Shown: positions 55,328 to 64,000, counted from the stretch's first letter. The stretch is DNA of 64,000 nt from Chondrus crispus (GCF_000350225.1 NW_005178735.1:258576-322575), one strand, 5' to 3'. Numbers and translations: made by a program. Notes: a model not told the origin generated them from the letters alone.

Positions 55328-56653
55328 ATGGGCCCAGGGGGAAAGATGAGTAAATTATCAGGATTCTTCGACCCGCCTCTCTTCGCCGCCGATGGCGATC
55401 TTGAAGCCTGGCGCAAGAAGGTTGGACAGTGGGTCGACTCACTTAAAGTCGCCCACGACCAAGGCACCGATCGCACTTTTCAGACGATGTTCAAGCTCCT
55501 CGGACGAACGCTCTATGAGCGCGGCCTTCCGGAAGCTCAGAAGGCAATCGTCGATGAAGCCCAGTCCAAAGGACAGCTCGACTACCTTCAGATGGATGAT
55601 CCCGTGCAAGCGGCACTCTCCATCGTCGAGCTTGTCGCTGTAGACCCACCGATTGCCATGGTCACAAGGCTCGTCGCATCATACCAGAAGGTCACCTCGT
55701 GTCGCCAAGACAGGAACGAGAAGCTCTCCAGCTTCGTCTCGAGGTTCCGAGGTTTGGCAGCCAAGCACTTGCTGCACGCCAACACTTCTTCTTCTTCGCA
55801 GATAGGTGAAGTTTTGGCGATTACCCTCCTCAATAACGCAAACATAGAGGTGGGAACGTTGACCAATGCCAAGCTCCAACTAATTTCGCATGCAGAAGCC
55901 CGAAACAAGGAGGAGTCGGCAGTCGTCGACACCGAAAAGGTATCCAAGGTGCATCTCGAGGAAGTCCTCAAGATATCCAAGAAGCTGCAGAAGGTTGACG
56001 TTCCACTCCGCGAGTCAGAGTCCACGGCCGATGATTACAAGAAGGCTCTGTCCGACTTCAGATCGCAAACAATCAGCTTCATCCGCTCCTTGGACATTGC
56101 AGTCCAAGACGTAAAGGTGACTGCGGAGAATAATGCTGCGAAGACGTCCGTGGCAGACTCTTTCCTGCCGCGGCATACTTCTTGCAGGCTCAACCTTGAC
56201 GACGCTGTGATCGTGCTGAGGAATCTGACCCAGACAACGTCAATGGATGCTCCTCAGTTCTCCATGAAGGACGTCCAAGCCTTAGTTGACCGCATGGTCA
56301 AGTCTCTCATTGGCACCCATGGCAAGCCTGGCCCTGCAAGCATCTTCGACAGACTCTCTGAAGTCGGCTCGCGTCACGGGCAGAAGAAGGAAACTCGAAT
56401 GGGTCCACCCCCTAGCCGTCGTAACGCATCTCGAGGCAGTCGCAAGAGGCAGCTGCCTTCTGATCACGAGACCCAGTCCATTTGCTATGACTGCGGAGAG
56501 CGTGGTCACTACAGAGGGGCAGCAAAGTGCAAAGAACCTAGCGCCTTCACTAAGAAAAAGAGGACGCGCCGAGACCCCAGTGACGGAGGCTCCGGGGCAC
56601 ATCCCTCGTTTTTTCGGAGAGGCTCCGGCGGCTCGTCAAACAGGCAAGCCTAG
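55328..56653 (+). CDS. Copia Gag (capsid and zinc knuckle)
   Basis: The ATG lies three bases after the LTR (a second, MSKLSGFFDPPLF, follows at residue 8). The 441-codon frame has no lesion. Residues about 10-180 form a UBN2-like helical capsid region (WRKKVGQWVDSLK, SRFRGLAAKHLLHA). A coiled-coil-like middle follows. Near residues 387-402 a Cys/His motif reads CYDC, GERGH and a last Cys six residues later, CX2CX4HX6C rather than the usual X4. The tail is basic. The TAG at 56651-56653 ends Gag; pol is open in the -1 frame, with a run of six T at 56609-56614 upstream as a candidate slip site. Confidence 0.88.
   Translation: MGPGGKMSKLSGFFDPPLFAADGDLEAWRKKVGQWVDSLKVAHDQGTDRTFQTMFKLLGRTLYERGLPEAQKAIVDEAQSKGQLDYLQMDDPVQAALSIVELVAVDPPIAMVTRLVASYQKVTSCRQDRNEKLSSFVSRFRGLAAKHLLHANTSSSSQIGEVLAITLLNNANIEVGTLTNAKLQLISHAEARNKEESAVVDTEKVSKVHLEEVLKISKKLQKVDVPLRESESTADDYKKALSDFRSQTISFIRSLDIAVQDVKVTAENNAAKTSVADSFLPRHTSCRLNLDDAVIVLRNLTQTTSMDAPQFSMKDVQALVDRMVKSLIGTHGKPGPASIFDRLSEVGSRHGQKKETRMGPPPSRRNASRGSRKRQLPSDHETQSICYDCGERGHYRGAAKCKEPSAFTKKKRTRRDPSDGGSGAHPSFFRRGSGGSSNRQA
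56609..56614 (+). promoter_or_regulatory. Candidate -1 frameshift site, copia
   Basis: Six T, read as two Phe codons in gag (zero-frame TCG TTT TTT CGG). The -1 frame is open from here into pol. The context mirrors the six-A run of Ty3 element B (TCG AAA AAA GGG). Many copia elements use one continuous ORF, so a separate pol frame is notable. Confidence 0.45.
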
Positions 56654-57573
56654 TCAGCCATCCCGGAGCCTCCTCGGATATCAATCCGAGAATCCCGGAT
56701 CCAAATCCCATTATTGATCCGGGATGTCCCAGGAGTGTTGGAGGAATTTCTTGCGCCGCAGCCCTCTGCACTGCCATGAACATTCCGTTCAAACTTCGAA
56801 GGCTAGACTGTGAACCGTTCTTGCACGGATATGGCAAGAATTGTAGCGACGCTGAGGTCACTATTGGAGTTTGGGACCTTCCTGTGACCGACATGAGTGG
56901 AACGGAAGTCAAAATTCCGTTCTACGTTACGAGAGGAGATGGATTCCTTCTTCTAGGTAACGAAATCCTTCACCGTTCGTACCAGCTTGGACCGGAGAAC
57001 CTTTTGGTTATTCCAAAAGGAGTGAGAAACCTCTCGTCAAAACGTCTCACGTTCAAGACATACACCGAACCAACAATGTCGAGTGACCCCGATGCGGTTC
57101 GCACATTTCTTCTCGTCGTTCCGTCGAAAACATCCTCCTTTGTGACGTTCTTTTCCACGGAAATCTCATATGCGTCCACTATCCCGCCGGCAGAAACCAT
57201 GAAGGCAAGGTTTCGATATGGCAGAATCGCCGGTCGCTTTGCCAACAAGCTTCATGGATATTCACACCTTGCCCTTCAAGACATGGAGACGCTGTGTCGT
57301 CGAGGAGGGGTTATGACTCCTGTGCTAAAACAAGCGCTTCAGAGAGCCGTCGAGAAGTGCACTAGCTGCAAAGAAACAGGCCGCCCACTCCAATCACGGA
57401 AGATATCCTTTGGGAAAATACTCGCCTCGTTCAACAACCATGTCCAACTCGACTTCTTCTTCTGTGCGGAGTTCGAGAACGCCCCCATCTTACATATGGT
57501 GGATGTCCATACGGGTTATTCAGTAGCATCCCTGATGCGGACCCGTGAGATGGACGAAGCAGCTCGGCAATAG
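56615..57573 (+). pseudogene. Copia pol, first part: protease and integrase start, ending at a TAG
   Basis: In the -1 frame after gag, PNPIIDPGCPRSVGG has the form of a copia protease active site, but reads Asp-Pro-Gly instead of Asp-Thr/Ser-Gly. GFLLLGNEILH is the paired motif. Then come the integrase zinc-binding part (HGYSHLALQDMETL, CTSC) and the first catalytic Asp (QLDFFFCAEF). The frame stops at TAG 57571-57573, between the first and second catalytic Asp, and continues in frame (57574-60381). It is otherwise open. Confidence 0.8.
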
Positions 57574-60381
57574 GAAGTCGCATGGGTAAACGTTCACGGT
57601 GCACCGTCAATCATATCGGGAGATATCGAGTTCTTCAACTCCCGTTTTGCCGACGCCCTAAGGTACTTCTCAATACGTTTTGAACCCCGTCCAGCCCGAC
57701 GTCATAACAAACTCGGCGTCGTGGAGCGGAAGAATGCGGTTGTCCGTGTGCTTATCCAACGTCTTCTAATGGATGCATCAAACTCCTCGGCGTGCAGTGT
57801 TGACTCAGTTAAAAGGAAAGACGTGGTCTCACGTGCCGTGTATCTGAGCAACATCTTATATGGAAGCAAGTCACTGAGCAGCTTCGAGATGACTCGGGGT
57901 TACACCCCCTCGCTTGTTGGTCTCCCTCAAGCAAAGCTGTCCGCTGATCTCATCACTGCGCATAACGAGCAAGTGGCACGAAGAGCTTTGAGGCTCCTCG
58001 ACAAGTCGCGATGTCCACAAGCGCTTCAAGCCGTCCAGTTATCACGTGATGACCCTGTGTATTTCTTCAAGAGAGGCCCAAAGTTTGGCTCGTGGGAACA
58101 CGCGTACGTGCGGAACCCACAGCCCCACTTCGTCGTCCTTTCAAGGCGTCAGGATCACATTGGTAAGCCCATAAGAGCGGCATACGAGGACGTTCGGAAA
58201 GCTCCGTCCTCCCCTCTACTTGCCGAGTTGGATGACATGGACTTCGTATTCCCACGGTCGTACTCCGTCATTGATGAGGACTTTGAAGAAGGTATGTTCC
58301 CTCCAACATCGGCACCCCCTCCGCTCTTCTCGGAGTTGGAAGAGATGCCGAATGTGAGTGACAAGTCGCCTCCAAGCAGACCGGAAGAGTCTGCAGGGCA
58401 GCAGGAGGCGGCGAATGTAGACAGCCTTCCTGACTTGGAGCCCCCCGGCGATCTGACGGACATCTCTGAGTTCTGGACCGAAGAGGCTCTGTGGGCTTCC
58501 CACCCCATATCAAAGAGCTTATTAGCATCCTCAAAGCCGAAGAGGTTGAACAACCCTTTGTTGGACGTCAACACAAGGTCCATCGGTCGTTGCAATTCCT
58601 TGTTTGGAACACGGTATCCAGTCTCAACTTCGAGTAGCACTCTCGATTTGAACTCAACTCATGAGCCCCCACAGCCGGAAAAAGACATCAAAACCACAGA
58701 CGTTGTAGCTCCGTCGAGCCTGCCTTTTCATCTTGCATCGTCGAAGCAAAAGGTCCTTCAACAAATTCAGGAAGTGGTTGGGAACAAGCCCACCTCTGAA
58801 TTCAAACTCCAATTTGCTCTGCGATGGATAGTTGATCAGGCCATAGCTGAGGAGAAAGAAAACTACGCACAAGCCGAGGCATACAAGGAAGTCTCGTATG
58901 GGGATCTCCCACGACATGCCAATGTGATTTCTTCCCACCACTTCTTCCAAGTCAAGACCGACGGAGAAGGAGGAAAGCTGAAGCTAAAGTGTCGTCTAGT
59001 CCCACACGGGAACCGGGATCGAGACAAAGAATTCGTCCGGAAAGACTCGGCGACAGCGCAGTTCCCAATAATTCGCATCGTTCTCTCTGTCGCGGCAATA
59101 ATGTCTTTCTCAATTGCCTCCATTGACATCAAAGGAGCATACTTGCAAGCTGGCCACTTTCCCCGGGACATATACGTCCGACCCCCGAAAGGTTGGGTAT
59201 CTTCTGCTCGAACAGTCTGGAAGATACTCAAGCCGGCCTATGGAATTGTAGAATCCGGACGCCTATGGCAACTCGTCGCCGAGGAATGGATGTCCACGCA
59301 AGGGTTCGTACAAGTCCCAGGCCTTCTTCAGCTCTTCGCCAAATACAATGCGGAGGGATCAATAAACCTACTGGTCGCAAAGGTCGTCGATGACTTCCTC
59401 GTGGTTGGCGTTCTTCCTAACATCCATCAATTTCACGAAGCTATCTCTCGCCGGTTCATTGTCGGACGCTACGTCGTGAACAAGGACTTGATCTTCAATC
59501 GTCTTCATATCCACCAGGAGCCTTCCGGCTCTTTAAGCAATAATAGGCAAGAGTACGTGGACAAAATTCTTCCGATCGAAGTCTCAAAGGAAAGAAGAAG
59601 ACGACACCAAGACAAGTGCACCGCTCCAGAGTTGACTTCATACCAAGCTCTCGCCGGAAGTCTCAATTTCCTTGGACATGGCATTCTCCCGCAAGCGGCT
59701 TTCGCAGCCAGCTACCTTCAGCAAGCCGTTGGGCGCTTGAAGGTGGCCGATCTTATAAACGGGAACAAGTTGCTTGTGGAGATCAAAGCGCTTTCCCCGA
59801 CGCTCCTATTTCGAACGCCGTCATCTCTCGTCAATCCTTCCTACCTCGCTTTTTCTGATGCCAGTCAAGGTAGCTCCTCATACGGGCAGACAGGGTATGT
59901 CTCCGGCCTATACCTGCCAGCAGGGGGTGCGGGGATCTACCACGTCCTTGACTGGATCAGTTGCAAGCAGAAGCTTGTTGCCTTTTCATCCATGGGGGCA
60001 GAGATTCTTGCCGCCGCAACGTCATCAGACCGAGGCTCGCTAATGGCAGAGAGCCTGCAAACTCTTCACAAAGCCCCAGTCAAGCTTCCCTTCGTGCTGA
60101 CGGTGGACTCACACGGGTTGTACTCCACTGTGACCACGCTTCACGAAGGTGCAGACTACCGCTTGAGGCCGACGGTAGCAAGGATGAGGGATTCCTTCGA
60201 AAACGGGGAAATTTCAGTAATGCAATGGGTAAGCGGTACGCAAAACCCTGCCGATGCATTAACCAAGAGGAACTTAGAAATGTTCAAGATCCTCAATGGA
60301 ATCATGCAGAAAGGTCTTCTAGAAGATGAGGTTCTTCAAGGCTCAAGGCGGATCAAAAGAGCATCGAGCACGCCAATGTAA
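57574..60381 (+). CDS. Copia pol, second part: integrase core end, RT and RNase H
   Basis: Open from the TAG to TAA at 60379-60381. The integrase second Asp (SGDIEFFNSRF) and Glu (NKLGVVERKNAVV) are at the start. RT motifs are SIASIDIKGAYLQAG (first Asp), PAYGIVESGRLW and the catalytic AKVVDDFLVVG (copia YVDD, here VVDD). RNase H has YLAFSDASQG, FSSMGAEILAA and TQNPADALTKR. All these catalytic acids are present. Enzymatically it looks sound, but it depends on reading through or repairing the TAG upstream. It faces the antisense ORF tail-to-tail with 13 bp between stops. Confidence 0.9.
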   Translation, partial: EVAWVNVHGAPSIISGDIEFFNSRFADALRYFSIRFEPRPARRHNKLGVVERKNAVVRVLIQRLLMDASNSSACSVDSVKRKDVVSRAVYLSNILYGSKSLSSFEMTRGYTPSLVGLPQAKLSADLITAHNEQVARRALRLLDKSRCPQALQAVQLSRDDPVYFFKRGPKFGSWEHAYVRNPQPHFVVLSRRQDHIGKPIRAAYEDVRKAPSSPLLAELDDMDFVFPRSYSVIDEDFEEGMFPPTSAPPPLFSELEEMPNVSDKSPPSRPEESAGQQEAANVDSLPDLEPPGDLTDISEFWTEEALWASHPISKSLLASSKPKRLNNPLLDVNTRSIGRCNSLFGTRYPVSTSSSTLDLNSTHEPPQPEKDIKTTDVVAPSSLPFHLASSKQKVLQQIQEVVGNKPTSEFKLQFALRWIVDQAIAEEKENYAQAEAYKEVSYGDLPRHANVISSHHFFQVKTDGEGGKLKLKCRLVPHGNRDRDKEFVRKDSATAQFPIIRIVLSVAAIMSFSIASIDIKGAYLQAGHFPRDIYVRPPKGWVSSARTVWKILKPAYGIVESGRLWQLVAEEWMSTQGFVQVPGLLQLFAKYNAEGSINLLVAKVVDDFLVVGVLPNIHQFHEAISRRFIVGRYVVNKDLIFNRLHIHQEPSGSLSNNRQEYVDKILPIEVSKERRRRHQDKCTAPELTSYQALAGSLNFLGHGILPQAAFAASYLQQAVGRLKVADLINGNKLLVEIKALSPTLLFRTPSSLVNPSYLAFSDASQGSSSYGQTGYVSGLYLPAGGAGIYHVLDWISCKQKLVAFSSMGAEILAAATSSDRGSLMAESLQTLHKAPVKLPFVLTVDSHGLYSTVTTLHEGADYRLRPTVARMRDSFENGEISVMQWVSGTQNPADALTKRNLEMFKILNGIMQKGLLEDEVLQGSRRIKRASSTPM

Positions 60382-60394
60382 CTCTCGAACTCGT

Positions 60395-61636
60395 TTAATC
60401 GCTGTCGTCTTCCACTACCCTCATCCTCTTAGTCCTTCTACCAGCCAAATCATTGTTCATGTGATTCTTCTTTGTCTTCCTGCTTTCGCTGCGCTGTTTT
60501 CCAGACTTCCTGCGATTCTTCTTCCCTTTCCCGACTGGCTGCAATTCAAGCTTCCGAACTTCAGCAATTTCAAAGCCATCGCAACCAATTCCAAGGCACG
60601 CACCCAGCACTCCGGGGCGATTATCAAGCGCAAAGCGCTCAACCGGATCTAGAACGTGGCCTTTTTGGGCGTCAAGAACCACCACGTGGTCTAAACGTTC
60701 ACCTAGGTCGTCCAGAGCGACGATTCTTATCAAGAAAGTGCCGTCCACCCTGTTGACCATCCCCTCCGCAAGACTTTCCAGCACGGGGACGCTGCATTTC
60801 TTGAGGCGATACCTCCCGAGATGCTTTTCATTCCAGGTCTGTAACTCTGCAAGGCTTCGAGCGTTGATGGGTCCTTTGCGGAGCATTCCAAGTGCCGGAT
60901 CTTCCCCTACAACGGAGTGTAGTGCGTTAGCGAAGGAAGCACGCACGCACTCGCTGTGTGTTGCGCGGCAGAAGAGTGCCTGGTGCGTACGATAAGGCCT
61001 AGTGAGTCCAGTGGCTTCGCGATGCCCGGGACCCCCAATAACAACGAAATCGTCTTGATGACTGGTACAGTACTCGTCCAGCCATTCCAAGGCCTGTGCT
61101 GTCTTCCGAGTACCAAAGACGAGCTCAACTTCGCAGTTCCCCTGGCCACCCGGACAAGTCACTTCCATGTTGCTGGTAACTGGGCTTCCTGCCGAATCGA
61201 ATACGGACAACACGCTGGCCTGGAGAGTATAGAAGTCCACTTTCCAAAAGGTCTTGCGCCCGCCTACGCTCCGATGTGAAGCGTAGTACTGACCCGGGCG
61301 GAAGCCATGAGTCCTTCCGGAAGCCATCACCACCCTTCGAACCTCCCAGCGGCGCTGGTCGTGCTCCGACACGCCCATTGCGTTAAGCAAGCCCCATCTC
61401 TCCAACAACGCAACCTCAAACATCCTCCCTCTCCTATCCGACAGCCAACGTAGAAGAACCTTAGATGTTTCCGTCCCGATGCTCAGTCTCTGAGCAATCC
61501 TCTCCCGACTGAAGGTGAATTCGAGGCCCCGGGCCACGACGAGGACTTCGCTAGACCTCCACTTTCCTCCGAGCCACGCCATCATCTCGACCGCAAGCCT
61601 CCCCTTACCCTCAACGAGCCACAGGCCTGCCATCAC
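60395..61636 (-). CDS. Antisense ORF of the copia: putative cysteine-protease-like protein
   Basis: An uninterrupted 413-codon frame between pol and the 3' LTR on the opposite strand. No sense ORF of comparable length overlaps it. Residues about 190-370 look like a papain/OTU-type cysteine protease fold: ATHSECVRASFANALHSVVG (candidate nucleophile Cys230) and RLDHVVVLDAQKGHVLDP (candidate His317 with Asp322 or Asp330). The C-terminus is strongly basic (KGKKNRRKSGK, RRTKRMR), suggesting nuclear import or nucleic acid binding. The N-terminal 100 residues are mostly helical. The protease reading is inference from motif shape. It would need its own promoter, perhaps in the minisatellite region or the 3' LTR. 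Confidence 0.8.
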   Translation of the reverse strand: MMAGLWLVEGKGRLAVEMMAWLGGKWRSSEVLVVARGLEFTFSRERIAQRLSIGTETSKVLLRWLSDRRGRMFEVALLERWGLLNAMGVSEHDQRRWEVRRVVMASGRTHGFRPGQYYASHRSVGGRKTFWKVDFYTLQASVLSVFDSAGSPVTSNMEVTCPGGQGNCEVELVFGTRKTAQALEWLDEYCTSHQDDFVVIGGPGHREATGLTRPYRTHQALFCRATHSECVRASFANALHSVVGEDPALGMLRKGPINARSLAELQTWNEKHLGRYRLKKCSVPVLESLAEGMVNRVDGTFLIRIVALDDLGERLDHVVVLDAQKGHVLDPVERFALDNRPGVLGACLGIGCDGFEIAEVRKLELQPVGKGKKNRRKSGKQRSESRKTKKNHMNNDLAGRRTKRMRVVEDDSD

Positions 61637-61779
61637 GCAAGGAAGCGCACGACCCCCGATCCCTGGCCTGCCGGCACTCTTTAGGTTCGAGGAGGTCGCG
61701 CGCTGACTCGCGGAGGAAACGGCCCGTCGTTGGTGGAAGCTCGGAGGTGGGGAAGCAACGGCGCGCGGGAGTGATGGCG
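61637..61779. other. Upstream region of the antisense ORF
   Basis: GC-rich sequence between the antisense ATG and the minisatellite. No TATA box was seen on the minus strand. Confidence 0.4.
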
Positions 61780-61951
61780 GAGAAGCGGAGCGGCGATGTG
61801 CCGGAGAAGCGGAGCGGCGCCATGGTGTGAGAAGCGGAGCGGTGACGTGATGTGAGAAGCGGAGCGGCGATGTGCCGGAGAAGCGGAGCGGTGATGTGCC
61901 GGAGAAGCGGAGCGGTGACGTGGTGTGAGAAGCGGAGCAGCGATGCGGTGC
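61780..61951. repeat. Seven-copy 24/25-bp minisatellite upstream of the antisense ORF
   Basis: Units begin GAGAAGCGGAGCGG and alternate between 24 and 25 bp (24, 25, 25, 24, 24, 25, 25). Two sub-types end in ATGTGCCG or in a GTG-rich 11-base tail. The varying length excludes a coding function. Lying just 5' of the antisense gene, it may act as an enhancer or promoter array. Confidence 0.9.
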
Positions 61952-62257
61952 GCGAGATCGAGCGGACGCCGAACTGAGCCAGTGTATAGTGAGGGCTGGC
62001 GGTGGGCGCGCGCATGTGGTGACTACCGGAAGCTGCGGGTCCGCGGTGGATTTGGGGGTCCGAAAGGGCGCGGCGAGAGAAAGGGGGATAACTCAAGATG
62101 CAAGCGCCCTTACCCTACGCAATCCAGAAGGCCGCGTGGTCAGGACAAGGGATCCAGTACCAAGCAGCGGCGGCGCGGCGTCAGATCCATATCGGGTTGG
62201 TGCCGACGGCGGATCGGCCGGCGCCGCGTGCCCCAATTTTAGGGCCAACAGGGGGTG
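61952..62257. other. Region before the copia 3' LTR
   Basis: GC-rich and non-coding. A G-run (CAGGGGG) at about 62249-62255 directly precedes the LTR and is the likely plus-strand priming tract. Confidence 0.5.
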
Positions 62258-62543
62258 TGTGGGAAGATAGAAATTGCACTTTATTTGGTTAGCCCTAAAT
62301 CTGGGAAAAAGGGAAATTATCCGTTCGACGCGCCGGCGGGAAATCCGGATATATAAAAATCCGAGGGCGGTATCCCGACCGACCCTCGGGGGTAACTTGC
62401 TACCCTCCGACAGCGCCGGCGAAAAGTCTCGAGACTCGACATCCGAAGTATCCCCATCCCCCTCGCTCTCGCAACTCCTTTCCCCCGCCGCTGCGTGCGA
62501 CGAGCGCGGCTACTACTAACCTAATCGTTCCCGTTCTCCCACA
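62258..62543 (+). repeat. 3' LTR of the copia (286 bp)
   Basis: Same length and ends as the 5' LTR, with two base differences. TATA box at 62350-62359. Confidence 0.95.
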
Positions 62544-62548
62544 GATAC
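62544..62548. repeat. Target-site duplication of the copia (right)
   Basis: GATAC, identical to 55034-55038. Confidence 0.95.
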
Positions 62549-63660
62549 TATATGCTATCTTAACAACAGCTTGCGAAATCAGAAGGCCCGAGTGCATGAC
62601 ATGCAAAGCACAATTGTAAAATCTTATTTACTGATTATTTTTTCTCAATATTGAAACCGGAGCTTTTGACTACGAAAAGGCCGATTTGCATCATTTTATT
62701 TCACATCCCGCGGTAGGTCACCGACTGTTAAACAGTTTCCGGGGAGAATTATGACTTGCATTGATAATGTTACAACATTATTTGGAAGTAACATTAATGT
62801 TTTGGTAACATTAATTACAAGTAACGGTTCACGGGATTGTTAAGCATTGACACTTTCTGATCCTGTAGTGTGCCGTACAAGCGAGAGTACCAGAGATTGG
62901 CGCTGTACTCGGGGGCCTAGGCTGACAGCGCGACCTCAGTCCAAGCTGAGACGAGGGAAGGCTGTGTCAGGTAACGGCAGCGGTAGTAGGCGCAGAGATG
63001 CGTAGGGAATCGAAGCTCTACGCTTCGGGGCAGGTGAAGTAAAGTGACGCCGGTCAGTCTTTACTCTGTTCCCTCCTACCCCCCGCTAGACCGAGAGAGG
63101 CGGTACGCGCAGGTATAATCGGACGGCGGCTCTCGTGGCTGCCGGGGCACGAGCCAGAAGGCGAAAAATGGAGTGGTGTCCGGTACTGTACGGGTACTGT
63201 ACAGAGCGGGCGGCTCCATTGCATCGACATAAATCTGTTCAGTAAATTTACATTACTGTGGTGGTGTGTTGGGCGTGCAAGCGGCTGTAATATAAGACAA
63301 GTGTCAGCAAGGCGGGCGTGAATGGCGGTGTGCGGCGATTCGATGCACTGTACATAGATGGGTACAGCTGTGGATCGAGGTGCGGCAATGAGAGTCGTCC
63401 TGGAATGTGTACCGGAGCGGGGGCGGAGCGCAGTGCGGTGGCGGAAGGGCCGCTTTTTCTAGATATGTACTGACATCAGTCGCCGGAGATCTGCCGCGGG
63501 CGGGGCTCGTGACAACGCGCGGCGCATGTCTGCTGGCGCGCGGCGCCGCGCGCGTCGCCGCTTGTCCCAATCACGGCTTCCCCGCGCGTCTCTCGCGAAA
63601 GGAAACGCATGGAAACTTCCGGGACACGTCGTGTCGTGTGCCCCCCGCTCCCCCCTCCCC
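62549..63660. other. No recognised gene
   Basis: AT-rich to about 62870, with the word TAACATTAAT repeated in both directions near 62790-62815, then GC-rich. GTACTGTAC occurs twice at about 63185-63202. ORFs are short and unsupported. Confidence 0.5.
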
Positions 63661-63746
63661 GCCGCCATTTGCACCCGCCGCCATTTGCACCCGCCGCCAT
63701 TTGCACCCGCCGTCACTTGCACCCGCCGTCCACCCGCCGTCCACCC
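63661..63746. repeat. GC-rich minisatellite, 16-bp and 11-bp units
   Basis: Three exact copies of GCCGCCATTTGCACCC, a fourth with two changes (63709-63724), then two copies of GCCGTCCACCC (63725-63746). The ORFs that cross it are products of the repeat. Confidence 0.9.
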
Positions 63747-64000
63747 GCGCCCGCCGCATCCCGCCCGTGGAACACTCATCCCCCATCCCCCAACCTGCCC
63801 ACCCGCACCCGTCCCATGCCTCGCCCGCCCGCCGCCACCTGCCGCGCGCCGCACGCCTCCGCCCCCGCACGCCAGACATCCCGCCCCACCGGTGCAGTCT
63901 GTCCCCACGCGCCAACCGCCCCCCTCCGCCGCCCGCCGCGCCCTTAAGCCCGCTACGCCCTTAAGCTCGCCGCGCCCTTAAGCCCCCAGCCCCCCTTGCC
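63747..64000. other. Low-complexity C-rich end with CGCCCTTAAGC repeats
   Basis: C-rich sequence. CGCCCTTAAGC occurs three times at spacings of about 17-18 bp from about 63938 on, the last ending near 63983. No gene is called; the long frames here come from base composition. Confidence 0.6.

Larger units (their letters stand above)
55039..62543 (+). mobile_element. Young Ty1/copia retrotransposon with an antisense ORF
   Basis: A complete element of 7505 bp: two 286-bp LTRs differing at two bases, perfect GATAC target duplication, gag, pol (protease, integrase, RT, RNase H: the copia order), an antisense ORF, a minisatellite and the 3' LTR. LTR near-identity shows a recent insertion. Lesions are few: one TAG in the integrase. 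It sits in old DNA-transposon sequence, whose right flank resumes at 62549. Confidence 0.95.

Noticed and set aside
61611-62096. 161-codon minus-strand frame through the copia minisatellite
   Set aside because: It is a translation of the minisatellite; unit lengths of 24 and 25 bp would break a protein repeat.
63407-63981. Several long overlapping frames at the right edge
   Set aside because: Open on both strands because the sequence is C-rich and repetitive.

Overview
This is eukaryotic DNA made almost entirely of transposable elements of different ages, many nested inside one another. I see no convincing host gene. The mix is: Ty3/gypsy elements with chromodomain integrases, an older Ty3-like element, a Ty1/copia element, a DIRS-type fragment, PIF/Harbinger-like DDE transposons (one beside a Myb/SANT-like gene), a pogo-like transposase, an Academ-like transposon with an XPG-type nuclease, and a PCIF1-like adenine methyltransferase remnant. 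This mix, with GC-rich LTR elements set in AT-richer old repeats, recalls oomycete or red-algal genomes. The sequence alone does not settle the host. A 13-base N gap at 35769-35781 shows this is an assembled scaffold.

Layout. 1-8049: Ty3/gypsy element A on the minus strand; its LTR is at 7379-8049 and its far end lies outside the window. 8050-12694: a broken DNA transposon (Cys-rich and Myb/SANT-like genes facing a DDE transposase), then a degenerate repeat field. 12695-16412: an older Ty3-like element cut inside its integrase by the next insertion. 16413-30000: Ty3/gypsy element B on the plus strand, with decayed gag and pol, a 2.4-kb spacer and a long antisense ORF. 30001-35400: unknown sequence, a DIRS-like RT/RNase H fragment and a Harbinger-like transposase. 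35421-42400: LTR remnants, including an element-A-type solo LTR (38717-41229, 5-bp target duplication AGTAC) split by a Harbinger transposon. 42400-54560: old DNA transposons (pogo-like, Academ-like) and the PCIF1-like remnant. 55039-62543: a young Ty1/copia element with two 286-bp LTRs differing at only two bases and a GATAC target duplication. 62549-64000: non-coding, ending in GC-rich minisatellites.

The most striking pattern is that all three main LTR elements (A, B and the copia) carry an extra ORF on the opposite strand, between the end of pol and the 3' LTR, tail-to-tail with pol. In the copia it is an uninterrupted 413-codon ORF ending 13 bp from the pol stop; it looks like a cysteine-protease-type fold with a basic C-terminus. 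In element B it is 816 codons broken by one TGA. In element A only its last 75 codons are in the window. In B and the copia, pol lies in the -1 frame relative to gag, next to a six-base homopolymer. The young copia is close to intact: one TAG inside the integrase core is the only obvious lesion.
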